Shown piece after piece: positions 35,215 to 47,960 of a DNA stretch of 64,000 nt. The stretch is taken from NCBI GenBank assembly GCA_963855995.1, contig OY979717.1, positions 39,925,957 through 39,989,956 on the forward strand, given 5' to 3'. A program made the translations under genes and the position numbers. The notes beneath the pieces were generated by a model. It made no database searches. It saw nothing but the letters and a program-made list of their open reading frames with translations, and was not told where the DNA came from. Position 1 is the stretch's first letter. Each line of letters begins with the position of its first letter. Source of the stretch: Muricea muricata (taxonomy: Eukaryota > Cnidaria > Anthozoa > Malacalcyonacea > Plexauridae).

Positions 35215-37802
35215 ATGAAATTTAAAATTTACTTTATGCAATGGAAAATCTTTGTCCATATATACACAACATCAGCCACTCCGACCAGATCCTTCCATTA
35301 CTAAATTTACCAGTTGTGCCTGTACAACATGAGGAAACGAAGCAGATTGTTTCATTGCAAGTTTAGTTGCTACTGGTTTACTAATTGCACCAGCAAAAAT
35401 ATATACTGATGAAATTTAAAATTCACTCTGTGCAATGGAAAATCTTTGTTCATATACACAAAACATCAGCAAGCAAAGCATAGTGTTTCATTACAAGTTT
35501 AGTTACTGCAAGTTTAGCAATTCTACCAACCTCGGACCAGATGCTTCCATTACTAAATTACAAATATATATAGTTGTGAAATTAAAAAATGAATTTACAC
35601 TATGGAAAATCTGTGTGCATTCAGACGCAACATGAGAAAATGGACCAGCTTGTTCAATTACAAGTTTAGGTGCCCCTTGTTTACCGATTGTACTACTAAA
35701 AATATACTCATAACATTGAATATTTCCTTGACGCAATGGTAAGTCTGTGTGCATTCACACGCAACATGAGCACTCGGACCAAATCCATTACTAAATTTAC
35801 GAATTGCGCCCGTAAATATGTATAGTCATGAAATTGAAAAATTACTGTATGCAACGGAAAATCTGTCTGCATTCAGATGCCAACATGAGGAAGTGGAGCA
35901 GATTGTTTCATTGCAAGTTTTGTTGCTCCAGTAAAAATATATACTGATGAAATTTAAAATTTATTGTGTGCAATGGAAAATCTTTGTTCATACACACACA
36001 ACATCAGCAAGCAAAGCATACTGTTTCATTACAAGTTTAGTTACTGCAAGTTTAGAAATTCTACCAACCTTGGACTCGATGCTTCCATTACTAAATTATA
36101 AATTAAAAAATCAATTTACGCTATGGAAAATCTGTGCGCTTTCAGACTCAACATGAGAAAATGGACCAGCTTGTTCAATTACAAGTTTAGGTGCCCTGGT
36201 TAACCAACTGTGTTACTAAAAATATACTCATAACATTTAAAATTTGCTTGATGCAATGGTAAGTCTGTGTGCATTCACACACAACATCAGCACTTGGACC
36301 AGATCCATTACTAAATTTAAAATTGCGCCCGTAAATATGTATAGTCATGAAATTTAAAAATTACTGTATGCAACGGAAAATCTGTCTGCATTCAGATGCA
36401 ACATGAGGAAGTGGAGCAGATTGTTTCATTGCAAGTTTTGTTGCTCCAGGTTTACTAATTGCACCAGTAAAAATATATACTGATGAAATTTAAAATTTAT
36501 TGTGTGTAATGGAAAATCTTTGCTCATATACACACAACATCAGCAAGCAAAGCATAGTGTTTCATTACAAGTTTAATTACTGCAAGTTTAGCAATTCTAC
36601 GCAACATAAGGAAACGGACCAGATTCTTCACTTACAAGTTTAGGTGCCCCTGGTTTACCAACTGTGCCACTAAAAATATACTCATAACATTTAAAATTTC
36701 CTTGATGCAATGGTAAGTCTGTGTGCATTCACACACAACATCAGCACTTGGACCAGATCAATAACTAAATTTACGAATTGCACCCGTAAATATATATAGT
36801 CATGAAATTTACAAATTACTGTATGCAACAGAAAATCTGTCTGCATTCAGATGCAACATGAGGAAGTGGGGCAGACTGTTTCATTGCAAGTTTAGTTGCT
36901 CCAGGTTTACCAACTGTGCCAGTAAAAATATATAGTGATGAAATTTAAAATTTACTTTATGCAATGGAAAATCTTTGTCCATATATACACAACATCAGCC
37001 ACTCAGACCAGATCCTTCCATTACTAAATTTACCAGTTGTGCTGGTAAATATAATATAGTGAGGAAATTTAAAATAACTTTACGCAATAGGAAAATTAAT
37101 GTGCCTTCAGACACAACATGAGGAAACGAAGCAGATTCTTTCATTACAAGTTTACTTGCTTTTTGTTTACTAATTGCACCAGCAAAAATATATACTGATG
37201 AAATTTAAAATTTACTCTATGCAATGGAAAATCTTGGTTCATGTACACACAACATCAGCAAGCAAAGCATAGTGTTTCATACAAGTTTAGTTACTGCAAG
37301 TTTAGCAATTCTACCGACGTCAGACCAGATGCTTCCATTACTAAATTATATATATAGTTGTGAAATTAAAAAATGAAGTTACGCTATGGAAAATCTGTGC
37401 GCATTCAGACGCAACATGAGAAAACGGGCAAGATTCTTCAATTTCAAGTTTAGGTGCCCCTGCTTTACCAATTGTACCACTATAAATATACTCTAGCATT
37501 TAAAATTTGCTTGATGCAATGGTAAGTCTGTATGCATTGACACGCAACATCAGCACTCGGACCAGATCCATTACTAAATTTAATAATTGCGCCCGTAAAT
37601 ATATATAGTCATGAAATTTAAAAATTACTGTACACAACGGAAAATCTGTCTGCATTCAGATGCAACATGAGGAACTGGAGCAGATTTTTTCATTGCAAGT
37701 TCAGTTGCTCCAGGTTTACCAATTGTGCCAGTAAAAATATATAGTGATGAAATTTAAAACTTACTCTATGCAATGGAAAATCTTTCTTCATATACACACA
37801 AT

Positions 37803-38865
37803 TGATGAAATGCACCGGGAATACCATCACCCACCCACGGAACATCTGCTGAATTTGATTCGTCAAACGTACCGGGTTATTCACGGACGACAAATTGTAC
37901 GAAACCAAAAGTTTAAGAGCGGCTATTGTCGAAGACAATGCGTTAAATCACATATGCAATGATGGGAAATCTACCAGCTTGTCGACTAGAAGCTGGGGTG
38001 GTATTCCAGAACACCGAGTCTTTTTCTTCAGACCGATGTTTGTTAAAGAAAAGCGGTCCACCCTCAAAGTTTTCGGTTGTCTTTTCATTTGTATGACTAC
38101 TTGTGCATGTCATCTTGAGTCAGTGGATGACCTTTCTACTGACCATTTCCTAATGGCATTAAAACGATTCATTGCCAGGCGAGGACAACCAAAACGAATC
38201 TACAGTGATAACGAAACAAACTTTGTCGGAGCGGATAACGAGTTATGAGCCTGCCTTACTCAACTCGACCAAGAGAAAATACATAACTCGCTGACACCGC
38301 AGGGTGTAGAATGGCATTTCCAACCACCTGTCTCCTCATTTTGGTGGTGCATGGGAAAGATTGGTCGCATCTACAAAGAGAATCTTGAAAGCTATCCTGA
38401 ATGATAGGGTTGTTGTAAAGGAGGTGCTCAGAACAGTGTTGGTGAAAGAAGGAATTTTAAATAGTAGACCTATCACCAAAGTGTCTAGTGATGCAAATGA
38501 CTGGGAGGTACTTACCCCAAACCATTTGGTCCTTTTGCATGCTAATCCAGCTCTTGCTGATGTTCATGTTGAAGATAAGGAGATAAACTGTAGGAAAGTG
38601 TGGAGACAGTTGCAAGCTTTAGCGCACTTCTTCTGGAAAAGATTCATTACCGAATACATTCCAAGTCAAACAAGGAGGAAAAAGTGGACGGAGAAAGCTC
38701 GTAGTATGAAGTCGGGGATCTAGTTCTTGTCGCTGGTTCAAATCAGTCTCGTGGGAGGTATCGAATAACGGCAGTTTATCCTGGAGTTGATGAAGTGGTC
38801 AGAGTGGTTAAGGTTAAGACAGCACAGGGAGAATACAAAAGATTGATTGGAGGAGCTAGGCCTTA
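37803..38865 (+). pseudogene. BEL/Pao LTR-retrotransposon integrase, broken
   Basis: Readable in order: a zinc-binding start (MHREYHHPPTEHLLNLIRQT, about 37809-37868); then RPMFVKEKRSTLKVFGCLF, FICMTTCACHLESVDDLSTD, RFIARRGQPKRIYSDNETNF (about 38030-38225). After a stop and frame change, DQEKIHNSLTPQGVEWHFQP to a shifted GGAWERL region at about 38345-38365, then STKRILKAILNDRVVVKEVL to about 38723 and a C-terminal VAGSNQSRGRYRI segment. The two aspartates and the frameshifted glutamate region fit the D,D-35-E core. The start abuts the satellite at about 37800, so gag, protease, RT and 5' LTR are missing. Confidence 0.88.
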
Positions 38866-39482
38866 AGGAACAAGATGCCCAGGACAGGCAAAAGGGATCA
38901 TGATCACCGACCAACAACTAGGTGATAAGGTGTAGGCGAAGAAGGGAGAATACAAAAGATCAGTCACCGGACTGTCTTCTGGAAGAGGTAAACAGCGGTG
39001 ATGGTTGTCTCAGTGGTTCCTTGACAGGGTGTGGGGATGTTCCCGCTTTTGGGGACTGAGAACTGGTGCAAGCCCTGAGAAACTGTGAGGGCCCCCTGAA
39101 GAGAAGCAGAATGTGCTTATGGTGGACTTTTGAACGATTTTTGTATTTTGACGGTCTCATGTACATTTAATGAGTATTTTGGGGGCTTGTTTCACTTGAT
39201 ATTACAATATTTTGTTGGTTTTCATTTCGTGTGATAGTGTTTGGTCACCCTGTGACACATTTCCTGATCTTGACAGCTCTGAAGAGTTTTCTGACAAAAT
39301 GCATTGTTTTACTTCCTTGGTCTACACCAATTCAAAAATCTTGTATTCATGTAAATATAACAATCCTAATCAGTTGCTTATACTAGAAGCGCTACTCATA
39401 AAACGTAAATTGCCAGAGTTAAATTGTGGACTCAAAGCCAGCAAACAATTATCTTTATTTTTGTAACGCTACATCTAACCAC
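38866..39482. other. Non-coding 3' part after the integrase
   Basis: No reading frame of note. A purine-rich GGTGTAGGCGAAGAAGGGAG at about 38929-38948 could be the polypurine tract of the BEL/Pao element and the sequence beyond it part of its 3' LTR, but no second LTR copy exists here for comparison. Confidence 0.35.
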
Positions 39483-39807
39483 CACTGATCTCATGATAGA
39501 CTGGATATAGCTTCTGTGGATATCAAAAGTGAAGCCTAATTATACAATAGGAAATTAACTTCCGGGGACCACTTGTGATGTAAACTTGTCACAAACAACT
39601 TCGTTTACTGCAACAATGTTGATAAATGATTGCAGAGTGCTTAAAATATTACAAAATTGTACGTTCTTGCTCTTTTCCCACCAAGTATTCCTTTACAAAT
39701 TTGTATCACAAGGGCTCTGTGGTCCCCCGAAGTGAAATTTGCATGTAAAATTAAGCTTCACTTTTGATGTCCATAGAAGCTATATCCAGTCTACTATGAG
39801 ATCAGTG
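39483..39807 (-). mobile_element. 325-bp MITE (copy 2)
   Basis: Same length and termini as 23764-24088, inverted relative to it (starts CACTGATCTCATGATAGACT). Flanks CTAACCAC (39475-39482) and CTACCCAT (39808-39815) look like an 8-bp target duplication decayed at two positions, so this insertion is older than copy 1. Confidence 0.9.
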
Positions 39808-39888
39808 CTACCCATGCATTCCTTCAATATTTTTCACCTGATTAGCTAACTACAGCTTGCCAACTTTGTAGATATATAGCACAGCCTG

Positions 39889-40759
39889 TTTGAATTGAAT
39901 TGAAAGACTTTATTTAATGAGGGTAACATATGACAATATTTAGTTATACTGATAACCTAATGGCCCTCGTTTAAGATTAAGTTACATATTATGTATTCTT
40001 AATATACTTAATTAACTATATGCTCTATAAAGTAAACTGTAATAATTACATATATTTAGAAGTGAAATTTAGCTAGGTCAATTTACATTAAATTTACATG
40101 CAACAACCTAATAGGATGTATCTATTTAATATCATTAAAATAGCAGTTCATTTTTTGAGTGTCAAGATAATGCTTATACAAGGTTTTCTTAAAATCTTTA
40201 TTGTTCCACTTTTATATATTGTATCTAGATTGTTCCAGTTTTTAATTGTCCTTACAATGAACATGCGACCCCCATCGGAGGCCTTATTGTAATGAGGGCA
40301 GATAAAATTTAATTTACAGTATCTAGTATTTTGTGTGTGAACAGCAGAGTTTGTCCTCAACATTTCTGTCATATAGTTGGGCTGCGTATCATCATTTATT
40401 CTTTTAAATGCAATTCCACAGCGATTTATATATGCTTCATTATAATAGGGTATCCAGTTTAGTTTATTAAACATCATCACCATTCTTGTCATGTATTCAG
40501 CACCTAAAATTATACGTGCAGCATGCTTCTGCATTTGGAAAACTCTTTCAAGGGATTTATTACTGCACAATGACCAGACTGAACAAACGTATAGCATGAC
40601 AGGTTTTACAACAGCTTGATAGTATACTAGCCGCTGTTTCTGTTTTAGGTAAGGGCTTATATGTCGTAAAAGTCCAATATGTTTGGACTTGTAATCTAAT
40701 CTATTGTTTTGACAATGTCTTTGGAATAAAATGGAACGCAATATCACCAACTCCATCAT
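39889..40759 (-). pseudogene. CR1/L2-like LINE, 5'-truncated reverse transcriptase end
   Basis: The 203-codon minus frame contains LLRHISPYLKQKQRLVYYQA, VVKPVMLYVCSVWSLCSNKS and QMQKHAARIILGAEY, then a C-terminal tryptophan stretch (IKNWNNL). This is the region after the RT catalytic core (thumb and C-terminal domain) of LINEs. The 3' end has AATAAAG and finishes in (ATTCA)-type pentamer repeats at about 39889-39905, the usual tail of CR1/L2 lineages. It lacks the catalytic FADD region, so it is a dead 5'-truncated copy. Confidence 0.85.
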
Positions 40760-43700
40760 TTTCTTGTTTTTTTCTTGAATATCAGGAACACGAGATGTCT
40801 ATTTTCGGAATTTGTTTTATTTTGTATTTCCTTAACTTAAGCTGATGTTACTTAAGATGAAAAATTTCCTATCGCTTGTGTATTGTCAAGTTAACTAACG
40901 TTTTGCTCCATAAAATGAATTTTAGATGCACCTGAATCTGTTTCTCAAAATTTGAGAAAACCAAGAACTATTCACACACAACACCACGACAAGCAGACAA
41001 CTTAATACAAAAAATTCTGTACCATGAAACAGGTATATGTTACGTCATTATAGCAAGACTTCTTTAGCTACTGCATACTTATGTATGTTATCCCATGGTA
41101 TTCTTGGCTGGGGTGTCCTAGAGGCATGGTGATGCACTTCTTCTATGAAAACAAACCATAAAATTTAGTAAAAATATTGTATACTGCATGATACCACACT
41201 TTGAGGCTCTGTTGATACTGCTGGGTATGTGATTCCTCTTCATAGTAGTTTAATAACTTACAATGGACACCTTCTTGATGCACAGGGAGGCATTCAGTGC
41301 ACGCCTGGCATTTTGCATGCCAAATCGGTCATTTCATCTGTACTCAAATACAGCAGTTGTTCCACAAAAGGTATTCGATAAAGTTATCTTACATGAAGTA
41401 AATGTTATCATTGATGCAAAATGGTGGACAAATTTTTATTTACACAAATCACAATAAGGACAACAAGAAGCAAAACTGGGGGGGGGGGAATGAGGAGATT
41501 TAAGTTTTTGAGGGATGCTTGTGCAAGAATCTAACCTGGACATTGTGCTATGCAACATTTTGCTTTTGGTAAAGGCTGGTTGGATTGCATTAAACTTAAG
41601 TGAGTTGGACAGTTGCAGTGAATGTTTGCAACTATTGGCAAAGTCAGCTTGTCAAGCTACGGTATACAAACGGAAATGTGTTGTTTACAAGTCTATGCAT
41701 TGGGAAGTCATGAAAAGAAACTATGAAAACAAATTTCTTGCTATAAAATGCATTGAAGACATAAAACCAAATTGAAATTACATGTATGAATTTGTTAACA
41801 ATATTTGTCCATAATTGCCTTAACATAAACCTGAGTGAGTGGGATTTCAACCTCACTCGCTTAATTTCTGTTTGTTGCAAGGGTTGGGGACCAAGCTACT
41901 ATGTAATTCTGGTTCTCAGCATTCCTCATGTTTTCTAAGCTTTCAAAAATTATCCTATCCACCCCAACCATTGTCAGCAGGAACAAATATATGTAGAAAA
42001 TTTTACTATAGTTTAGTAATGTAAATATTTACACAATGGTTATAATTTTTGTAAATTTAAATTTACTGAATATATTGAATACATAATCTTGATGGTACCA
42101 TGGTCCTCCTTTGACAATTAAAGTTAACTGTCTATAATAAATTCATTATGTGTAAGAACATAGTGGAAACAGGTGTGGTATACCTATTATGATGCCAATT
42201 TTACTTGCCAACAGGAGTTTGGTGCTAGATGGTTAGACCAGGTAAATAAAAGTTGGACCTGAACTATATTAATAACACATGTATACAGAAGTCTAATTAA
42301 CCCACTGATGTGCAAAACCCTGATCTTCCTGTGACAACTCAACTTGTTTTGTATAATGAACCTAAAATAAAAAGGTAGGCATTACTACACCATTAACTAT
42401 GAAAAATATGGGCAGTTGGAAATAATCTGAAGAACACAAGCACAATGTCAGTTTGGTCTGATCATGAATATTTATAGCATATATTTGATATGCTAATATG
42501 TAAAAAAAACCTATCAATATATCCATCCTGTTTCTGAGGTTTGATTCAATTCAATGGTTGAAGATGACAAGACCAATATATATATATATATATCAATAGC
42601 CATATCAATGTTCATGATCAGCAATTAAAATTGTTTCTATTGAACATGTCAACAATGTCTGCACTACTAATGCCAACTCTATTATATATTTGGGATGTAG
42701 TTTGTAACCACAATTCCTCTTACAAAATTTGCAGTTACAATTCCTCTTGAATATTAGTTTGGTACGATGACACCTATTAATAGCACTGTAACGCATGATT
42801 TCTTTATAAATAATGACAGAAAACATCAACACTTGATGGTGCAAGCATAGTTGAAGTCAGATATACTTTATACCATCTCATTAGGCAGCCTTGATTGCTA
42901 GATGGATAGAACACTTTTTTTAGCAGGGTAGCCCAATCAGCAGAAAGGCTGGTATCCTTAGGGCGCCCTGCAAAATGAATATGAAAAGGTGATTTATCTA
43001 GGGTTGTGTCAAAACAATTGTACTATATTGACTATCTATAATAGCCCATACCAATCACTATTGACAACATTAACCCTCCCAGGCCATCATCAAGTATCAT
43101 TTTCTCCCAGGCAATAATCAAGTACCAATTTTTAAAAAATTGATTGCTTTGGGTTGGGACTTGTTCATACTATAATTATTCCTTCACTGTTAATTAGTGA
43201 CTAGTGCAAAATGTTCATACTGGTACTACATGGTTTTTCATAGTGCTTTGTAGGTGTTCATTAAGTATTTGTCTGCAAGAATTTTTAATGAATACTGATC
43301 TTGGCCACTTGGGCTAACTTAGTGTAGTGTATTAAACATGAGTGAATGTATGAGCAATATATAAAATACAATATTAAATCTGGGATAGTATATTTGCAAA
43401 ACTGTAAACAAACATAAGCACTTTAATATGTGCAAATAAATTTATAATTGATCATCACAAAATGACAAAAATAAACGCGAGTTCTTGTTGCATCATAGTA
43501 GTTAAGTTGATATATATTAATTTGAAACAGTGCAAAGTATGAATCAGAAAGGTGATCACAAGAAATACAAAGTCTTTAATAGGTTTCCTACCTTCTAGTC
43601 TGATCGATCAGACTTTTGAGTTGCATTTTTTGCTTTTGGCCATTGCCTTCTACCGCTAACTTGTCAAACCTTGTTTTCTTTCGGGTGTACTCACAAACTT

Positions 43701-44520
43701 CGAATATCTCAGGTTCTCGCCTTTTTTAAAGGAACAATTTCATCCTTTATACCACATTTTTTAAAAAACAGAAAACATACAAGCCTTAATACATGTCTGA
43801 ACTGCTATAGGAACAAAAAATTAAATGAAAAGAAGCCTGAACGAAGGAACCTATACAAGCTGAAGTTGTGACATTTTAACAACTTCTAAAACAAAAATAT
43901 GCCATTGCGCAAAATGCCTCGAAGAAGAAGCTTTGCAGTGGAAAAACATTGCGCATAACCATGGCGATATTGATATCATTTGGGTCCTCGAGAAACCCTC
44001 TTCCTCCCTATTGCCCCCAAATACTCACCAAGGAAAATGCGCACAAGGAAGAGCTTGACGAATTTAAGGAATTTTTTAATAATTAAATTCCCTATCAGGC
44101 TCCAAAAATACATGCACGGTTGCAAAAAAAATTGTCTCATTTTCGCATGCGAAAATGCCAGGCGTGTTCTTGGTTTGTACCACTTAACTCATTATCAGTG
44201 CTATCATAAAGTTCAGTAGCATCATCATTTCTCAAAGCCTGCACAGTGGCAACCCATTTTCCTTTATACTGGGCACGTTTAGCCATGACCAATGTTTCTA
44301 TAATGCAAACACATTTTAAAAAATGCAAATACATAGCATATAATTAATGGCCTTTACCTTGCCCTAACTCAGTCTTTAAGACTGTCAGAAACAGGATGAA
44401 AGAAATTCACATTCTGAGGGAACAGGTGATAGCATAGGGGGTGAGAAAGATGTAAAATTAGGAGAAAGTGAAGCTTGTAGGGGAATGATAATGAAGTTGA
44501 GGATGAACCTAAGACTTAGC
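40760..44520. other. Non-coding stretch
   Basis: No recognisable gene. Open frames at 41515-41775, 43671-43871 and 43980-44219 carry no motif I know. Contains a run of ten G at about 41478-41487 and a (TA) microsatellite at about 42576-42592. Confidence 0.4.
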
Positions 44521-44539
44521 CTCAGAGAGAGAGCAAAGC

Positions 44540-45500
44540 GCCACAATATTTTGGAGTAGAAAATTCAACCTATGTTAATACTGATTATGGTTATAAGGTT
44601 TGTGGTGCACCACAGGCATGCATAGAAGCCATAAACTCCCCAATGGCCCAAGGGTGGGAGCAGGCAATGAAAAATGAGTTGGAAGCCCTTAAAGTTAATT
44701 ATACTTTTGAGTTAACTGGCCAACCAGAGGGTAAGAATTTAGTTGTAAAGGAGGATGTAAATGGCTTTGAAAGATTAAAAGCTAGGTATGTTGCAAAGGG
44801 ATACAGGCAGGTGCTTGGTATAGACTATGAGGAAACATTTTCCCTTACTGCAGACATTACCTCCATTAAAATATAATACTCATGCAATTAGCTGCTCAAT
44901 ATGATTTTACTGTCCATCAGATGGATGTTAGAGCAGCATTCCTTCATGTCCCTTTTGATCATGAAACATACATGGAGCAGCCTGAAGGCTTTGAAGAGTT
45001 TTCAGAGGATGGAGACAAATTAATTTATTGGTTAAAGAAATCAGTTACATGAATATTTGAAAAATGATAGGTTTGTTAGGAATGAGGTTGACCATTGTGT
45101 TTATCGTAAGCAAGCAGATAATGGTGCTATCATTTAAGTAGTCTGGGTTGACAGGATCATAGCTTTAAATAATATAAATATGTTATGTGAGTTCAAGGAT
45201 AATATGAAATGCAAGTTCAGTTTGAAGGACTTAAACAGGAGGGAGGGATTATAAAGATGAATCAATCAAGATACATTGCAAAGGTACTGGATAGGCTTAA
45301 CTTGACTCATTGCAAGCCTAGGACAACCCCATGTGAGCAGAGATTAGAGAGTATGAAAAGCAGTGAAGCAGTTGAACAAAGGAAGTATAGGGAGATTGTT
45401 GGAGTTTAATTTACTTAATAACCTGTACAAGACTATCTGAGAAGCTATCATGTGCCAAAATGGAGGACTTGATTACAGCAAAAGATGTATCAAGGTACTA
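44540..45500 (+). pseudogene. Ty1/copia reverse transcriptase, broken
   Basis: In order: INSPMAQGWEQAMKNELEAL (about 44633-44690), RLKARYVAKGYRQVLGIDYE (44773-44832), then LAAQYDFTVHQMDVRAAFLH (about 44889-44948) with the first catalytic aspartate in QMDV, METYMEQPEGFEEFSEDG-like residues, a deletion near 45045, YLKNDRFVRNEVDHCVYRK (about 45052-45108), VQFEGL and SRYIAKVLDRLNLTHCKP (45268-45321). The YVDD-box region is degraded (IIVVWVDRI-like). Several stops and frameshifts. No LTRs seen. Confidence 0.88.
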
Positions 45501-45506
45501 GTTCGC

Positions 45507-45605
45507 CAGAACCTTAACCACACATTGGGCAGGATTTGTGTATCGCATAATACTTTAATATTCGATCTAAAATATGTAATAATACAAATAAAATATGTCT
45601 TTAAA
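45507..45605. repeat. Short repeat shared with 53834-53940 (probable hAT end)
   Basis: CAGAACCTTAACCACACATT and the following ~95 bases match 53834-53940 in the same orientation with a few changes. The second copy lies directly downstream of a minus-strand hAT transposase end, so both are probably the 3' terminus of one hAT family; here the body of the element is missing. Confidence 0.65.
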
Positions 45606-45737
45606 TACTAATAATCGATTACAAAAAGATACTAAATTATGAAAACAAACTTATTTCTGTTGACGAATCCATATACGTTTAATTAACATGCCTGTGCTGA
45701 CCTTTGGCATACCCAACCATCTTGTGCAGGCTTCTTT

Positions 45738-47402
45738 TTGGTTGGTTGGTGGTAGTTTATTCAACTTAACTTATTGCAGCAATGCTGAATTACAAGTTAA
45801 TACATAACTCATCAAGAATAACCATATCATTAAAAATCTATAAAATTGCATAAAAGATTAGAAGGTATCAATATTTACAAGTTATAAAATTTTAAAATCG
45901 ATCAGTATTTATGGAATTAGCACACCTAGGTTTGCTTAAATGTCGTAAGTTATGTTCATGGTTTGTCACAACACTATTGTAAGTGAAAAGTTTTTTAAGT
46001 GGACCAGACAATTTGTTGTCCTTAGAGAATTTTTTGCATATCTCTTCTCGTCTTTTAGTCAATGTTTGGAGACCAGAATTCTGCAGCAATTCTTCATATC
46101 CAGGGTCAATTATTTTTAAGGCTCGCCTTTGGACTCTCTCAACTTTAGCTTTTAAACAGTCCGGGATAGCAGGCCAAACAGGGGCGGCGTATTCAAGGAT
46201 TGGTCTAATTAAGCTGCAATATACTGTTACAAGCTGTTGATATCGAATCCTAACTCTCCATAATATACCTAGAATATAGAGTCTCTTATTGGCTTTTTTT
46301 GTAATATAATCTCAATGTAGGTTCCATGAGAGATCACTTTGCAAGTAGACACCAAGTAGCTTGTATGACGATACTCTTTCGATTGTATTCCCACCAACCT
46401 GTAATGTATCTTGGAATGGTAATCTATACTGGAGAAAGTTAATTGTAATCTCTTTGCATTTCTTTGGATTTAATCGCATGCCCCTTGTAAGCGCATAGTC
46501 ATAAATGTCATTGACCAATAAGGGAGTCATACTCAGTGAGCATCTTGGAATACATTCTATAGTTGTTAAATCATCCACAAATTTGACTCTGAAATTCCAA
46601 TATCGAAGTAGACTATTTACGAGGACCGCAAATAGGATTGGGCCCAATTTGGTAAACGAGGACATTTTATCATGGATGCGGACACATTGCTTCTTTCTCG
46701 TCAAGAAGGCTCGAATCCATCCCACTGCAATGGGACGTACATTCAATTTCTCTAATTCAGTAAGTAGGACACCGTGGTCAACTAGATCGAAACCTTTACT
46801 AAAGTAAGCGAAAAATGCACGAACCGAGGAGCCACCTCGGTCAAGTGTCTCCAAAACATTATGTAGTAAAAAGACTAATGTTTGAGTTGTAGAACGACCT
46901 TTCATCACGAATTGGTAGGGGTCAATCTGGTCACCAATATCAGCCAGTAAGGATTCCAAAGTGAAACCTTCCATTATTTTTGTTATTTGCGTTGTCAAAG
47001 GTATTGGTTGAAGATAATTCTCAATTGACTTAGGCGGCATACACTTTGGTATTGGGAAGACAATTGATTACTTCAGCAGTTTGGGAATTTTTCCTTGTCT
47101 CAAAATGCTATTATAAATGTCAGAGACCATGGGGGATAATTCAAAAGCAAAGTCTCGAAATATCCTGTTAGGAATTTCATCAGGGCCAACTGATTTATGA
47201 CATTTTACTTCCTTCAAGGAATGATACGCTTGATACGGGTCAACAAGCATATCGGGTGGACATTCGGCTTGAGAGCTTGGGTCGTCTTCCAGGGGTTGGA
47301 AATCTGATGATAAATTAACGAAAAAACTATTAATGTTCTCAACTCGTTCCTTCATCGAACCAATTGCTTCACCCATTAGTTGTTCACACCATTCTGTTTT
47401 GC
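45738..47402 (-). pseudogene. LINE reverse transcriptase (CR1/Jockey-like), 5'-truncated
   Basis: Minus strand from 47376: NSFFVNLSSDFQPLEDDPSS, SLKEVKCHKSVGPDEIPNRI (RT motif 0/1 region), then after a stop PPKSIENYLQPIPLTTQITK, QFVMKGRSTTQTLVFLLHNV, ...AFFAYFSKGFDLVDHGVLLT with the first aspartate of motif A, FVDDLTT (catalytic YVDD-type box, complete DD) and GMRLNPKKCKEITINFL. The C-terminal segment lies at 46083-45892. The 3' end carries GAATAAAC and a (CCAA)-type tail near 45738-45765. It abuts the composite element at 47403. Confidence 0.9.
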
Positions 47403-47404
47403 TA

Positions 47405-47670
47405 CAATCCTGGCAAAAATTATTGTGGACACCGCGCGTGCGTCAAATAAGTCTACATGTTTTTTAACGGAAATAATCCTAAATAAGCTATTCTCCCCCT
47501 CTTACCCCCTATTCAATGTTGGTTAATCACGAAAACATGATTTTAGAATTCAATTACGACAAACAACATTGAATAGGGGGGCCTGGGGGGCAGAATTTCA
47601 TAAAAACTCTTCTCACTGATAATATTGCTATTAAGAAAGTTAAGTGTCCACGTAATTTTTGCCAGGATTG
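47405..47670 (+). repeat. 266-bp terminal repeat, left copy
   Basis: Near-palindromic ends (CAATCCTGGCAAAAATTATT... and its complement, about 27 bp with GTGGACAC) enclose an inner inverted repeat, CCCCTATTCAATGTTG with CAACATTGAATAGGGG (about 47505-47578). About three differences from the right copy. Could also move alone as a MITE. Confidence 0.92.
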
Positions 47671-47960
47671 TCTGAAAATAGTGTAAAAAAAGTATTGGTA
47701 ATTTACACCTAAAGTAAGCCTTCGATTATAATATTTTGATGTTGCCATTGCTTTAGGATAACAATCGTATTGTTTAAAGAAGTTTAATTGTTATATAGGG
47801 GATTTATTATTTTGTGGTTGAGCGGCTTTATAAGAGGTATGCGCCCATTTTTTGCTAAAATGCTATTATCATCATCGTTCTATACCTTAAATTTGAAGCT
47901 GTGGAAATTAATTAATTATAGTCGTCACAGAGATGCAATTATTAATTGAATATTTAAAAA

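Larger units (their letters stand above)
30800..37800. repeat. 7-kb satellite array, ~132-bp monomer, with higher-order units
   Basis: About 50 diverged monomers stand head to tail. Consensus landmarks in each: TTACAAGTTTAGTTGCT, GGTTTACCAATTGT, CCAGTAAAAATATAT, TGATGAAATTTAAAATTTAC, TATGCAATGGAAAATCTGTG, GCATTCAGACGCAACAT. Neighbouring monomers differ more than monomers four apart, so the array has four-monomer higher-order units (about 527-530 bp). Many monomers keep a short inverted repeat (TTTACCA...TGGTAAA). Open frames of 60-95 codons recur here only because the monomer recurs. Confidence 0.93.

Noticed and set aside
30938..37938. Recurring 65-95-codon frames and CRISPR-like spacing of repeats
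   Set aside because: The repeats are head-to-tail ~132-bp satellite monomers without unique spacers, in a eukaryotic genome; the frames recur only because the monomer does.
41515..41775. 86-codon plus-strand frame
   Set aside because: No motif, no splice context and no homologue I recognise; left as non-coding.
46505..46807. 100-codon plus-strand frame
   Set aside because: Antisense of the LINE reverse transcriptase on the minus strand.
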